In this document: one piece after another, positions 35,130-46,509 of the stretch
Numbering within the stretch: position 1 is the first letter of the stretch
Layout of the letters: each line of letters opens with the position of its first letter
Origin: Harmothoe impar
Lineage: Eukaryota > Annelida > Polychaeta > Phyllodocida > Polynoidae
Reading direction: 5' to 3'
Length of the DNA: 64,000 nt
Assembly (NCBI GenBank): GCA_947462335.1
Contig: OX381707.1
Coordinates: 36,259,618-36,323,617 of the forward strand
The notes under the pieces: generated by a model
What the model saw: the letters and a program-made list of their open reading frames with translations, nothing else
Told to the model about the DNA's origin: nothing
The model's database searches: none
Translations under genes and position numbers: made by a program

Positions 35130-37490
35130 AAAGCGGGGGTCGCTCAATACAGTAGTCACAACATCTCTCACCTGTGTACATAGACAGAATACAATCTCTC
35201 AGTAGCCGTGCTTATAATACCTCATAACTTGCGAGAATATCCAGTCGTCTTCGGAGATTCATCCCAGCCACGTTCATGACAAAGCATTATGGAAGACTGT
35301 TGAACAGTTTCCAGAGGTATCTGTGCAGAGTGCGTGTGTGAATACCCTATGTCTTCAAACTAGGTGTGTCTACAAAATCACATTCACGAATACTACATTA
35401 ATTTAATCAGATCATGAATTGTTTTTTTTCTATCTACTTCAGCTTGCTGGTATCAATGATGGATGAACCAAAAAGGATAAGACATCAACCAATGTGAGAA
35501 TTATGAGGATTAGGACTTGGTGAGTATGCCGTATTTTCTCATATTACTTTCTATAATGAAAGATTGATTCTGATCAAAACATACAGTTTTAAAAAACATG
35601 GTTCTATCATAGGATTATACCCAAATACAAGTGCATGTGTATACACAGTAATCGTAGTATACAAACAGAAAACTATAACATCTGTAAACATGATTGTGTT
35701 CCCAGAATTCTGATATGGATTATGGATCTATAACTTTATAAATACGATTTGTGAATTTTGAATTGACATTTCTTTTAGTCAATAGCGTATTATAATATGG
35801 CGATCCTGACGTTAAAGCAATCCGAACTACGATATCAAAGTTCATAGTCACAATCATAAGCGGTCTAGTGATAGAATTCAGTTTATGTAAGGCAGAGCTG
35901 GCACTTTCACCCCCCCCCCCCCCCAAAAAAAAAAAATAAAAAATCTTCCAACCAGAAGTCTTCGTCCGCTCCGACAATACACCGACCACACCGAGGAGTT
36001 TTATTACGCCGCTACCGCCACCTCGTGGATGGCACAAGAAGCACTGTTAGTACCACTTTCCTGGGCCAGGTGGCGACACTGAGTCTGCAGGGAGGTGCAG
36101 GGAGGTCCACTGCCGCTTCTGCTAACCAACACTCCCTGCCCCTGGGGCCTGGCAAACACTGCCGGATGGGGGGCCCCTCCCTGCCCCCCACGGCTGTCTC
36201 TCAGCGCCGCAATGGGTTTGCCGCCCTTTTCAGGGGATCTCATTGACCGCTGTCATTGTCGTCTGCCACCGCGTATGCTCACGAGCAGACAACATTTTAC
36301 CTAGACATACAGGGGGTGTTGACGCAACGGGGATTGATGCAGCGCAGCTGTAAATCGTGCTGCAATGATGCTCGGGTGTGGGGTGAGAGGGCAAGAGACA
36401 CGTTTACATAGAGGGGTAAGGTGGCAATAGCAAGGCAAGGGATCTACGAGGTTTGGGGTGCAGAGGGGTCCCCCTGAGGTTGGAAAGTCGCTTAAATTAA
36501 GGGCCCCATGCATGTAATTCTTGTCGATTTTTTTGAGCATGTATCCTATTGACAATTTTGTCCAAGAGTCGACAGGTTGCCTGGAAAACATTCCAGGTCA
36601 CCAGAACGCATTTGACTGCTATGGGGCCACAGGTATCCAGGGGTGGAGGTCAGCAGATGGGACGGGTAAGGAGAAAGAGTAATGAGGAGTAAGAAAGTAA
36701 AAGAAGATAAAGGGGGGAAAAAGAGACGCTAGAAATAATGCGTGCACAGTGCAATCGTTTTGCAAGAATGATTGATATGATTAATTTGAATTCATCATAA
36801 AAATGACCCACTCAGCAAGTATCATCAAATTAAGTGGCCAAAGCTAATTATTCCGATATTGCAAAATAATTGTAATAGGCTGTGCCTCTCAGGAGGCAAT
36901 ATGGCGGCGGTGGCACTGACGGTGTCACTGGCGGACAGAACTGTTAATCCTTCTGTCCACGACCTATTCACAGATCCGATCAAACGATAAGCCAGGCTCT
37001 AGTCCAGGCGTGTCAGTCTCTTCCAATAAATCGATGAGCAGGTTGTTCGACAATGTGCCACTTTGTCCCATTGAAGTGCGATTATGGTAAATACCTCCCC
37101 CTGTCCACACCTTTCCCCCCCCCCCTCTACCATTTTCGTATTCCTAGCCCTAAATCCGACCAAGTTCCTAATCCGTATATCTGTCAAATACAATATTATG
37201 TTTGGGTTTATTGGTGTTTAGCTGTCTGCCTGTTTCAACTATCAAAGGTTTCGGCTTTTCCGTTTCCCATCACATATTTAATCATATTTCATCTAACCTT
37301 TATCAATTAATCCACCCACAACTTTATCATAAATACATTGTAAATAGTAATTGTAGGTGCACAGCAGAGTCTACTGCAATTTTACAGTAATACTGTAGCT
37401 TTACAGTACATTCTGCTGTTCACCTACAATAATGTGTACGCCTACAGTACATTCCACTGTATACCTGGGCAACCAACCTTTAACAGTATA
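35130..37490. other. No gene recognised; GC-rich patch at 36000-36270
   Basis: 36000-36270 is clearly GC-richer than its surroundings (GGGGCCTGGC, CAGCGCCGC). Overlapping frames occur on both strands there, but no domain is recognised. ATGGCGGCGGTGG occurs at 36900. The rest is AT-rich intergenic DNA with C runs at 35910-35924 and 37115-37125. Confidence 0.4.
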
Positions 37491-37493
37491 TAT

Positions 37494-38093
37494 GTGGCCA
37501 GGTGAAGGAAAACGTACCTCCAGGGGGGAAATGGCTTTTCAAAGTTTATGTTACAGGCTTTAAAATGAGATATCTTGAGCTAAAATATCCCAAGTAGTTT
37601 TGCTGTAACTGCTTGTCAAACCGGGGTTGGTGTGTACACCTGAAAATGGCAAATAAGCTCTAAATCCACTATATCCTTTTATGAATACTAATAATGTAAA
37701 AATTACAGTTTTGTTGAAAAATAACCAAAGACATCTGATATTTTCATCATAAAATTGGTTCTAGAGGGAATTTCTGAGGTCTGTTTTCGATTCTGAGTTC
37801 CTTGTGACATTTTCAAAAACATTTGTGGCAACAAACTCCCATTTGGAATAATGGAGTGTTTCTATGGCAACCAGAAATTGCTATATATGCCAATTTTCCA
37901 TGTTTCCATGGCAACAAATGGAACGTTTTCAGTGGAGATGGAATAATTCTAAGCATATCACTGGATTCCCCATGAAAAATTGGTCTCAAGCATTTTTTAG
38001 TATATTTTTCAGTGTTTTACCCATATACTGCCCCCTGGTGGCCAAAACCGGTACTAAAAATCCCCCCCGGAGGCACGTTTTCCCTCACCTGGC

Positions 38094-38096
<3 letters not shown>
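37494..38096 (+). mobile_element. 603-bp TIR element, GTGGCCAGGTG ends, in a TA tract
   Basis: GTGGCCAGGTGAAGGAAAAC at the left is mirrored at the right, and the TIR extends about 38 bp to a G-run and ATTT with a few differences. Both ends abut TATAT, so it probably entered TA-rich DNA. It is non-coding. A diverged inverted relative lies at 2700-3191. Confidence 0.82.

Positions 38097-38124
<28 letters not shown>
38097..38124. repeat. (TA)n tract between two elements
   Basis: 28 bp of pure TA separate the 37494-38096 element from the 38125-40369 element. Confidence 0.95.
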
Positions 38125-38455
38125 GGGTGGGGGTCCAGAAAATGTCCATTTCACAAATTGAGTTATTTTTTTAAAATAATCATTTTAAATGAAGAGAATG
38201 TATTGGGATAACTACATAGTTGCAAAAAGCCCAATGAGTACTAATAGAAAAAATATGCATAATAATTATAATTTCATGATTTTTTCAGATTTTAGCTACT
38301 TTTCAGGGAAAAAATGACCAAAAATCGATGTCCCCTGGAAAAAATCTGATTTTAACGGAAATTTTCTCCAAATGATATTAGATTTACATTTTTTGCTTCA
38401 TATGTGTTGCATACAAATCATACTTCTTCATAACACCATTTATTTCAATATTTGT

Positions 38456-38572
38456 GACCGTCCAAGGGAAAACCAGCCTTATGCACCCCTTGCATAAGGC
38501 TGGTTTTCCCGTGACAGTCAACCAGCCTTATGCACCCCTTGCATAAGGCTGGTTTTCCCGTGGACTGTCACA
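38456..38572. repeat. Nested tandem palindromes, 33-bp hairpin twice
   Basis: An ACCAGCCTTATGC..GCATAAGGCTGGT hairpin occurs at 38472-38504 and 38521-38553, each followed by TTTTCCCGTG. The pair is enclosed by an outer inverted repeat (GTGACCGTCCAAGGG and CCCGTGGACTGTCAC). It could be a small foldback inserted into the larger element. Confidence 0.88.
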
Positions 38573-38970
38573 TTTTAATTTTCTTTTTTTTAAACATTTG
38601 TTTAAATTACAAAAATAGCAATTATTCTCATAATCTCATATATCTTTTTAAACACTTGAATTTTTTGGAAATATATTACACTAGATGGATGTTTTGTGCC
38701 ATTAGGCATATCCCAGACACCTATACTCTTGGGCAGAATGATAAAAATTAGGACAATTGATCATTTTCTTGGTGAAATTAGAGCCCAAAGAAGGAATTAA
38801 AAATGACCTGTTTAAGCCAAATTTCTTGAAAAGGTAATTAATTGTACAAATCCTGCATAAAATTACATATTACCTGCATTGGATAAGCGTATGTGTGAGT
38901 TCTACACTCCCATATCAATAGATTTTTTCTATTTTATATTTAACAAGCAAAAACAATTGTTTTCACTGGA

Positions 38971-40177
38971 TGTTACGTTCACTAGATTGATGTTACGTTC
39001 ACTAGATTTATTTAAACATTTTGAATAATATCAGCCTAAATGTCCTCTAAGGAGGAAGGGAAATATCCATGTGGTGCCTTCATAGTACATGCACCATATA
39101 CAATAAGAATCGTAACTCTGGGCAATGTCTTTGTCTTTGTAAATTAAGATATCAATTTATGTTACGTTCACTAGAATTATGTTACGTTCACTAGAATTAT
39201 GTTACGTTCACTAGAATTATGTTACGTTCACTAGAATTATGTTTGGTTCCACAGAGACAGTAAATTGTCATGAAAATATGTCCTTTTTTGCTAATTTCTT
39301 TTGATGGGCCGCATGTATGTCTGTTTGACAAACCTATCAGCAAGGATGTATGTGGATGAATGCATGATTTATGTAATATTAAGAACCATCAACACAACAT
39401 GTCCTTCATTTTATGAAATGTTACGTTCACCAGATATATGAAAAAGTCAGAAATATGCATAAATAATTAAAATATAGCCGTAACACAAATTGTCCAAGTA
39501 TATCTGAGCATTACAAATGACACTGACCTGTTTCCATCATTTTATCATAAACATATTTCATTCTAGAAACTATTCAATTTTTGTGTTACGTTCACTAGAT
39601 GTTACGTTCACCAGATATATTGAAAACAACCGAATTTTGGTCTAATTGTCTTATTTTTCTTATATTAAATATCTGGGACATGCTGTGACTTTTTTTGCAT
39701 AGGTATTATACCACAACCAACTGAAAACAATGCTATTATTGGCTAATATTTCATTATAATTCCTCTATTTTTCTGCTATGTTACGTTCACTAGATCCCAC
39801 TGAACACCTCTGAATAGTAAAATAAACACAAAAGAATGGCAGAAAATACAAAATATCTTCAGATATGTTGGAGCACTTTGTATACTTTCATCTGGGTTTC
39901 ACAGCTAGTTTAATACTCTTCCATGTTAGTACTTTTCCCTATTTATAAAGATTATAGGTTCCATTTAGACAGAAACCAACTGGCCCTCAATTGACTCTAG
40001 CCATAAAACTATCACAATGGGGAATTAAAAATAGAAAAAAATTGTACAGCACCCTGTTACATGGTAGGAAATGACACATTGTTGCCCTAATTCAGTGAAT
40101 CAAGTCAATAACTAAAATATGTCATCATATTTTTTCACTATTCTCATGTTTATGATAATATCTGGTGAACGTAACAC
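38971..40177 (+). repeat. Dispersed GTTACGTTCAC(T/C)AGA motif set, eleven copies
   Basis: Direct copies lie near 38972, 38992, 39161, 39181, 39201, 39221, 39420, 39585, 39601 and 39780. One inverted copy is at 40161-40175. Four adjacent copies form a perfect 20-bp tandem (unit GTTACGTTCACTAGAATTAT). The spacing is otherwise irregular and the sequence between copies is unique. Subterminal arrays of short motifs are known transposase-binding sites in several DNA transposon families. That role here is inference. Confidence 0.9.
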
Positions 40178-40367
40178 AATTTTGTTTCATAAGTTATTGT
40201 ATTTTTCAAACTTACATAGAAAAAAAAGTAAATTTCCTAGTATCACAAAATTTGGGAATGTGATGGTTCATTGCCTCCTTTATATATAGACAAATCTGCT
40301 ACAACATTTGGGCAATTCAGAAATATTATTGTTTTTCACTGGAAATGGACATTTTCTGGACCCCCAC

Positions 40368-40369
<2 letters not shown>

Positions 40370-40435
<66 letters not shown>
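40370..40435. repeat. (TA)n microsatellite
   Basis: A pure TA run borders the right TIR of the 38125-40369 element. Confidence 0.97.
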
Positions 40436-40438
<3 letters not shown>

Positions 40439-40779
40439 GCATTATCTACTCGTTTTCCTGACCGACTACAGGTTACATCGTCTCATGGAACATGGTGATA
40501 TAAAGCCGTAAAGTGTCTTGTCGCCGATGCCTGAGACTTTGGGGGGGGGGGGGGGGGGTAATTGCTGGGATGCCCTCACACCCGTAGATCACCATTGGAT
40601 AACCCCTACCCCCAGTACCAGACTTGACTACATGCACCATCAGCTCATTAGAGCAGCAGTACCCCTGACATCATTATTTACCGTAATGGTGTACTCCACC
40701 TGGAGGAGGAGATGACTGCCAGACCCTATACAGTCCCTATACGTCTACCCCTACCTTCATGAGGGTGCCAGGTATATTA

Positions 40780-41099
40780 GGCCAAAAAAAAAGAAAAGGT
40801 GTGTTTCAGGTTACATGGTCTGAAAATCTAGGGTAGGTAGGTCGGATTTTTTTTTTTTTTTTGATTTTTTTTTTTTTTTACTTAAGCCTGAAATGTACCC
40901 AGAAATCGACTCACGAACTACAATGCTGACTCGTCGATGACCGCCTCGACTCGTGAACTATCAGATCGACCCTTAAATAGCCCCAAAATGACCCAAAATT
41001 TAAATATTTTTTCAAAATTGCATAACAATTTCTAGGGTCGGCCCTATTTTGCTAGGTAGGGTCGGGTAACCTGAAACACACCTCTTTTTTTTTTTGGCC
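40780..41099. mobile_element. PIF/Harbinger-like MITE 2 (GGCCAAAAA TIR, TTA duplication)
   Basis: The TIR GGCCAAAAA..AG(A)AAAGGTG and GTGTTTCAGGTTAC is inverted at the right end. TTA flanks both sides (40777-40779, 41100-41102). It shares subterminal GGGTAGGTAGGTCGG with MITE 1 at 22171. Confidence 0.85.
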
Positions 41100-41981
41100 T
41101 TATGAGGAATAGTGCATCCCATGGTGATATACTAATTAAATGAGTGTTTAACCTTAAGATTGGGGTTCCTAAATCAACATTCTGAAAGTACCTTCACACG
41201 TATACGGTATTATTATACTGTTATTTGCTATGGTAATCTGGTATTGAGTGTATTTGCTCAATTATACACAATCAGTGATATTCAATAGTTCACTATCAGC
41301 TTGCCAGGCTCTGATGAAGGAGGGGGGGGGGGGTGCAAGGGAGGAAACTTGCATAAATGATTATAAATTATGTATGTAGTTACCTGAATATACTTGAGGG
41401 TATAACATAAAATATGACTACTATAAGAAGTCTTTCAAATCGTATTGACAACCATCACAATTACACCAGCACGCCTCCCCTATTAAATTACAAATATCAC
41501 ACATATTGCATGACTCCTCGAATATCCGACCACGTCCTTGGAGATACCTCCTCAAATGAGGCTAATGTAGCAGAGTTCTGTAAACTGAATTCGAATGACA
41601 TGAGGTATCCAATATGCTAGATCCATTAAGAAGCCGACCAGCAATTATGTTTGGATTACACTCTAATTAGGATTAATAACAGATCCGTGTAAAATGCGAA
41701 CATGGCAATACCAAGGGATCTACGGATCCACGCTATGCTCGGAGCTAGACACACAGTGTTCTAGATATTTCTCTCGCTCTGTAAATGCTTGAGAGGGATT
41801 AACATGCTAACTCTATAGCTCGATCTAGGGTACCGTATAGGGCACTAGCAGGATGCAGTAATTCTACCTTGTGAGACCTTTAGCTGAAGCTGGTTCCTGT
41901 CATGTCCAAGATCGGAGTTTTAGGGGTCATAAACCTTTCAGTTATAGCCCTCTATTGTGGGTCCTCAGGTCATCTGTTCAG

Positions 41982-42048
41982 ATTGGGGGAGTGGTTAGGA
42001 CTCTGGCCTACCAATCAATGGGTCATGAGTTCAAATCCATGTCTAGGC
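41982..42048 (+). repeat. tRNA-like unit a in composite element
   Basis: GGGGGAGTGGTTAGGACTCT (A-box-like) and GAGTTCAAATCC (B-box-like) are spaced as in a tRNA gene. The anticodon arm does not fold well. Confidence 0.6.
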
Positions 42049-42216
42049 TTTTTTGTTCACACATAATTTTAACATGTATTTTTGGTGGGTCAAAAATTGT
42101 GATATAGTATACAATTCGGTTTTAAAGATCCTTTACACAAGATCAATATTAAATAGTGTAATCTAAAATAGTGTTGAATCAGTTGTATTTGAATATTTCT
42201 CATGCCACCTGGTTGC

Positions 42217-42284
42217 ATTGGGGGAGTGGTTAGGACACTGGCCAATCAATCAAGGGGTAATAAGTTCAAATCCATGCCAAGGCA
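42217..42284 (+). repeat. tRNA-like unit b
   Basis: GGGGGAGTGGTTAGGACACT and AAGTTCAAATCCATGCC are in the same arrangement as unit a. Confidence 0.58.
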
Positions 42285-42468
42285 ACATATCTTTTTTTAT
42301 AGTTGGTAAGAAATAGTAATATTATTCACAATGAAACCCCAATGCAACAATACAAAACCATTTTAGATCTTAGATTTTAGGTGTTAAAGATCTTTACAAC
42401 CAAGTTGTATACTCTCACAATATTTGACCTACCAAAATACATCTTAAAATTGTGAGTGAACAAAAAAG

Positions 42469-42536
42469 CCTTGACATGGATTTGAACTCATGATGCATGG
42501 ATTGGTAGGTCAGAGTCCTAACCACTCCCCCAATCT
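42469..42536 (-). repeat. tRNA-like unit c, inverted
   Basis: This is the reverse complement of unit a, with GGATTTGAACTC and AACCACTCCCCCAAT on the plus strand. Confidence 0.6.
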
Positions 42537-42642
42537 GAACAGGTGACCTAAGGACCCACAATAGAGGCCTATACTTGAAAGGTTTATGACCCCTAAAACA
42601 CCAAATTTCGGTCATGACAGGAACCAGCTTCAGCTAATCAGC

Positions 42643-42946
42643 TACTCTCGTTCCCAAATCCTTCCGAAGGAAGGCTCTGGGGACAGCCAAATGACCTTGA
42701 ACTTGGAAATTTGCTGGTTCTGGGCAACCCCTGCTGGTAGGCTTGAACCAGCGTACAGGAACAGGAAATGGAAGCAGAATGTATGATGGTAGTTTTAGGT
42801 AGATTTACCATCAGCCTTTCTGGTTCCATTTCCTGTTCCTGTTCACTGGTTCCAAGCTACCAGCAGGGGGTTGCCCAGAACCAGCAAAATCCCTTCATTT
42901 GGCAGTTACCAGAGCCTTCCTTCGGAAGGATTTGGGAACGAGAGTA
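42643..42946. mobile_element. 304-bp foldback MITE with 9-bp target duplication
   Basis: The ends TACTCTCGTTCCCAAATCCT are exactly inverted, and arms of about 140 bp pair with scattered mismatches. CTAATCAGC flanks both sides (42634-42642 and 42947-42955). A 9-bp duplication is typical of Mutator-like (MULE) transposition. It inserted at the end of the inner foldback of the composite element, so it is younger than that element. It has no coding capacity. Confidence 0.87.
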
Positions 42947-43884
42947 CTAATCAGCAGGCTTCTATAGCTAGCAGAGGAAAGAGCACTGGTACCAACCAAG
43001 ATGGCGCTGTACAGTGATCATCTAGCTAATGCGGAATATCCTCCATGTGCCCAATGCACCGGTCACCTATATACTATTAGTTGTCCATTAATAGTATGGT
43101 TACATTGACAGATAAAACCCATACACTCTGGCAGCGATGGGGGTAAGGCCTGTTCCACCGGCTCCTGCACTTAGTCTCCTAAACAGACACCACTCACGTT
43201 TGAGGTAGTAAGGACCATTTCTAGCCCCTTAGAGTGTTTAGAATGGGATTGTCTCCTAAAGGAATTTGTCTCAACCCCATCAGATTTTATCAGATCAGAA
43301 ATCCAAGAAGGGTAGTTTGACAACATAGAAATGGATAATAGACACCCTATGCTCAGCTAAAGGATGAAATACTCCTTATGAGGTTTTATGGTTAATAAAA
43401 ACTTCTTCAACTCAACTCATTGTATTCAATGGGTTACTTTACGATCACACAATTGACGTCTGAATTTCTCAAGGAAAAGGGCCTATTTTTCACACTAGAA
43501 TCCGCAGAAAATGTTTTTTCTTGAGGTCTGAGCGCGGATTGTTTCACCGGTCCTTGGAGTGCGGGAGTCGGGCCTGTTCCCTCCAGTATAGGGTTCTCTA
43601 ATCCTAGCCAGATCTATCCGCCGATTAAAGTTAGATCAGCTATGGTCAGTAGGTCGAATCCCCCACTGAGCGAGTTAAGATCTTAAAACCACTCTGTAAC
43701 CTAATTAAGCCCCTTCTGTGAAGCCTTACAAATGGTTCACCTTAGCAAGATGTGCAGTGTAAGGCACCATGTTGCTTGTACCTCTGTTCTGCAGCAACAA
43801 GCTTAGACAAATTAGGAACCAGATTAGGGTTCATACTCTTTTAAATAAGTGGTAGTTGAATATTCTTCATATCATCTGTCCATA

Positions 43885-43949
43885 TTTGGGGAGTGGTTAG
43901 GACAATGGCCTACCAATGCAAGTGTCCTGACTTAAAATATATGCCAAGG
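43885..43949 (+). repeat. tRNA-like unit d
   Basis: GGGGAGTGGTTAGGACAATG is well kept. The B-box region is degraded (GACTTAAAATATATG). Confidence 0.5.
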
Positions 43950-44024
43950 TTGTTTGGTTCACAAACCATTGATATGCCCTTTTGACCAACTAGGAATAAT
44001 GGTCAGTCAGCCATACATCATTGG

Positions 44025-44086
44025 GATGGATTCAAAGTCAGGCCACCTGCATTGGTAGGCCAGTGTTCAAACCATTCCCCCAATTT
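44025..44086 (-). repeat. tRNA-like unit e, inverted
   Basis: GGATTCAAAGTC (B-box-like) and AACCATTCCCCCAAT lie on the plus strand. It pairs with unit d as the second foldback. Confidence 0.5.
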
Positions 44087-44234
44087 AGACAGGTGACATA
44101 AGGAATATTCAAGTACATTTGTACCGCTCATTCAAAGGGTTATGACCCCTGAAACTGCCGATTTTGGACATGCAAGGAGCCAGCTTCATCTATAGGTCTC
44201 ACAAGGTAGAATCACTGCATTTCGCTAGTGCAGA

Positions 44235-45790
44235 ATATGTGGTAGGTGTGTATACAATGTAGAGAACTTACGTCATGCGACGTAATACACAATTGTACAT
44301 GTGAGCATGCTGCTAAGCTGTACGGATGATCCATGCGAGGCCGGGGGAATATCATTTCTGTGTGACTGCCGACAGTTGTAGGCTAATAATGCACTACTAA
44401 AACACTCCTTCACGGATCCCTCCCTGGCGTTCCCCTCCCCTCCTGTTTACCTGCCTTCCTCCTGTGTGGGACGGTGTGGGTACTATTATATGGAGGAGTT
44501 AGTCACTGCCCACACGTGGATATGCAATGACTTGTAGACGACGCTTGGACATCATGGTTAAGATCCAAAAACGTTTAAACATCATTTCTAACCACCGCTG
44601 GATATAACATCTGTATTTATATATATTAGACACATAGTGGCCTAATATGGGTAAGTTTTATTAAGTTATTACTATCACTCTTACATGTATATGTACATCT
44701 GCAGGCCATCATGTGGTAACACCGTGCACTTCATGTCAGACTGTTACACATGGTTGCCTTCTATAGCTGACGCTGGTATTTGAGTAAAAGTAGCACGGTT
44801 TTTGTGTTTCGACTTTGACATAATGCTTGGGGCGTTTATTTTAATGGAATACCTGTGAGTAAACAACAAAAGCTACTGTGTCAATATGGTACAGCCCCCC
44901 CCCCCCAGCACCCAGTAGCTGAATGTCTATACCAGTATAAAGCGGCGTGTCAGCAACCAGTAAAGAAGAAGGTCATGGGGACGAACTATAAACCATATTG
45001 GCATTGCTGGAGGATGGAAAGGATTGGCCACACGTCACCACGTGAAGCACCCTTTTTGTGTGGCTGCCCCGGGGTAGTTACTCACATATATCACATATAT
45101 CATCCTTTCTTACTGTCATTAGACTAGAGTTAGCTCATGTTTAGCTTATAAGTGACGTACCTTCCCATCTTTTAACAATCAGAGGTGAAATTGTCCCCAA
45201 AACATACTGAAGGATCCGACGAAGAACGTGTGTATATACAATGCTAATAGTTGGTGTAGATGAGCAGCAGAATCTACTGTTAGTTTACAGTCGAAAGCAT
45301 GATACTTCTAGGTCCTCTCTTTACAGTGTATACCTCTTCATCATAGGATGGAGCAATGGGAATGATATTCTGAGAAAGTCATAAGTTATATAGGATATAC
45401 AACATGTTAACAGTAATACCCATATGATGCACCTGACTCCGCGGTAATTTGCTCATGCATACAATCATGGTGATTAATACACCATAGGTCTTTTACAACC
45501 CACTCATCCATGAGAAGCTTTTTTGATCATGGGGGACCTAACTGATAAGAGTACCAATGAGGTTTTGGCATTAGGAGTCAATCAATGGCAAAGCACTCTC
45601 TCAATATGTTTAGCTTATTCATTTCTATTCATGTAAAATGTGATACATTAAAAAACGTTGTTGGTCGATGTGAATCTAATAGGGAGACACTTCCGTAACG
45701 TGTCATAAATACACATCTAACAACTGAGGCCCCTTTGTGATTGCTTTCCACTGTGAAGAAGCTAGCAAGATGTGTCTAGTCCTCAAAAGA
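44235..45790. other. No gene recognised
   Basis: This is intergenic sequence. A hairpin-like GGCCACACGTC..GTGTGGC pair lies near 45026-45065. A 90-codon frame across 44855-45127 includes a poly-C tract and has no domain. Confidence 0.4.
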
Positions 45791-45797
45791 AAGCTTA

Positions 45798-46131
45798 GGC
45801 CAGACCAAAAAAAAGTTGGTCCACGGATTTCCTGCACGATATTTTCGAAAATGCAAATTTTAGATAAAAAAAAAAAAAGTGTCTACGGATGCGCCCACAT
45901 CATTTTCTGAGAAATTCCTTTTTTTTTTGGTGGCAGTTCTTCTGATCGATGGCCAGATTTGAGAGTTTGCAAATAATATTCCCTTAGAAAAAAAATTAAA
46001 TGTTGCCCGCTCTAGTTGATATACGATCGCCTGACAAAAGAAAACAATTTGGGGGAAAAAAGAATTTTGCTCGCTCACACAATATTTTCAAAATCAAAAT
46101 CCGTAGACCAACTTTTTTATTTGGTGTGGCC
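45798..46131. mobile_element. PIF/Harbinger-like MITE 3 (GGCCAGACC TIR, TTA duplication)
   Basis: GGCCAGACCAAA..AAGTTGGTC plus ACGGATTT is inverted at the right end (AATCCGTAGACCAACTTTTT..GGTGTGGCC). TTA flanks both sides (45795-45797, 46132-46134). The interior is A/T-rich and non-coding. Its end differs from MITEs 1 and 2 after GGCC, so it is a distinct subfamily. Confidence 0.85.
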
Positions 46132-46453
46132 TTACGTCGTTTATATGCCAAGATGCCTAGATATCCAAACGGTCGAATACATAAGCAGGCAGTCCGATAT
46201 TTATCTGGACATAATTTTAGTCAAGTAATTTGCTAGAGTAAACAGTCGTAAGATTTTGAAATACTAACTCTTAGCTGTTTTGCATTACTGCCCTCGGCCT
46301 GAGGTTACTTGCCAAGCAATTAGTCTGTGCAGGATTGTCAGTTGGTAAACATACATTTTCACTAACTAGAATTCTAGCCAGTGGGTAAATACATCGCTTT
46401 AAATACGTATAACTATTACCTGGAATTCATAGGTATATATTCTTGTGTGAATA

Positions 46454-46509
46454 GCCATGCAGAAAGGATGTCCCGCTCACCCCCACATGGAGTATCCTTT
46501 CTGCGTGGC
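46454..46509. other. Hairpin with 16-bp stem
   Basis: GCCATGCAGAAAGGAT pairs with ATCCTTTCTGCGTGGC (one G-T type mismatch) around a 24-base loop. It may be a small foldback. No RNA family is recognised. Confidence 0.7.

Larger units (their letters stand above)
38125..40369 (+). mobile_element. 2.2-kb TIR element with repeated GTTACGTTCACTAGA motifs
   Basis: A perfect 28-bp TIR begins GGGTGGGGGTCCAGAAAATG (38125-38152) and is inverted at 40342-40369. Both ends are embedded in (TA)n. No transposase is visible and the interior is AT-rich. It holds ten direct and one inverted copy of GTTACGTTCAC(T/C)AGA (see separate entry) plus a nested palindrome pair near 38460-38572. The superfamily is not recognised; TA flanks would fit a TA-targeting transposase. 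Confidence 0.82.
41842..44231. mobile_element. Composite 2.4-kb inverted-repeat element carrying tRNA-like units
   Basis: The outer arms match: GCACTAGC..ATGCAGT.ATTCTACC plus TTGTGAGACCT.TAG.TGAAG at 41842-41896, inverted at 44180-44231. Inside, 41880-42100 is inverted again at 42415-42640, and 43870-43960 against 44000-44100. So at least two foldback units of one family sit between common ends. Neither a transposase nor a clear target duplication is seen. It could be a tRNA-derived SINE foldback or a DNA transposon that captured one. Confidence 0.7.

Noticed and set aside
36900..36912. ATGGCGGCGGTGG as a start codon or promoter element
   Set aside because: It is a single short word with no downstream frame or other promoter context.
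38971..39240. GTTACGTTCACTAGA repeats as a CRISPR or telomere array
   Set aside because: The spacing is irregular and four copies are direct tandems; the set lies inside a TIR element.
41871..42615. Plus and minus frames sharing the FRGHKPF peptide
   Set aside because: They are the two arms of the composite inverted repeat, translated in opposite orientation.
42586..42950. Three similar frames with SISCSC peptides
   Set aside because: They are arms of the 304-bp foldback element.
46000..46236. 78- and 70-codon frames
   Set aside because: They begin inside the 45798-46131 MITE and cross its boundary.
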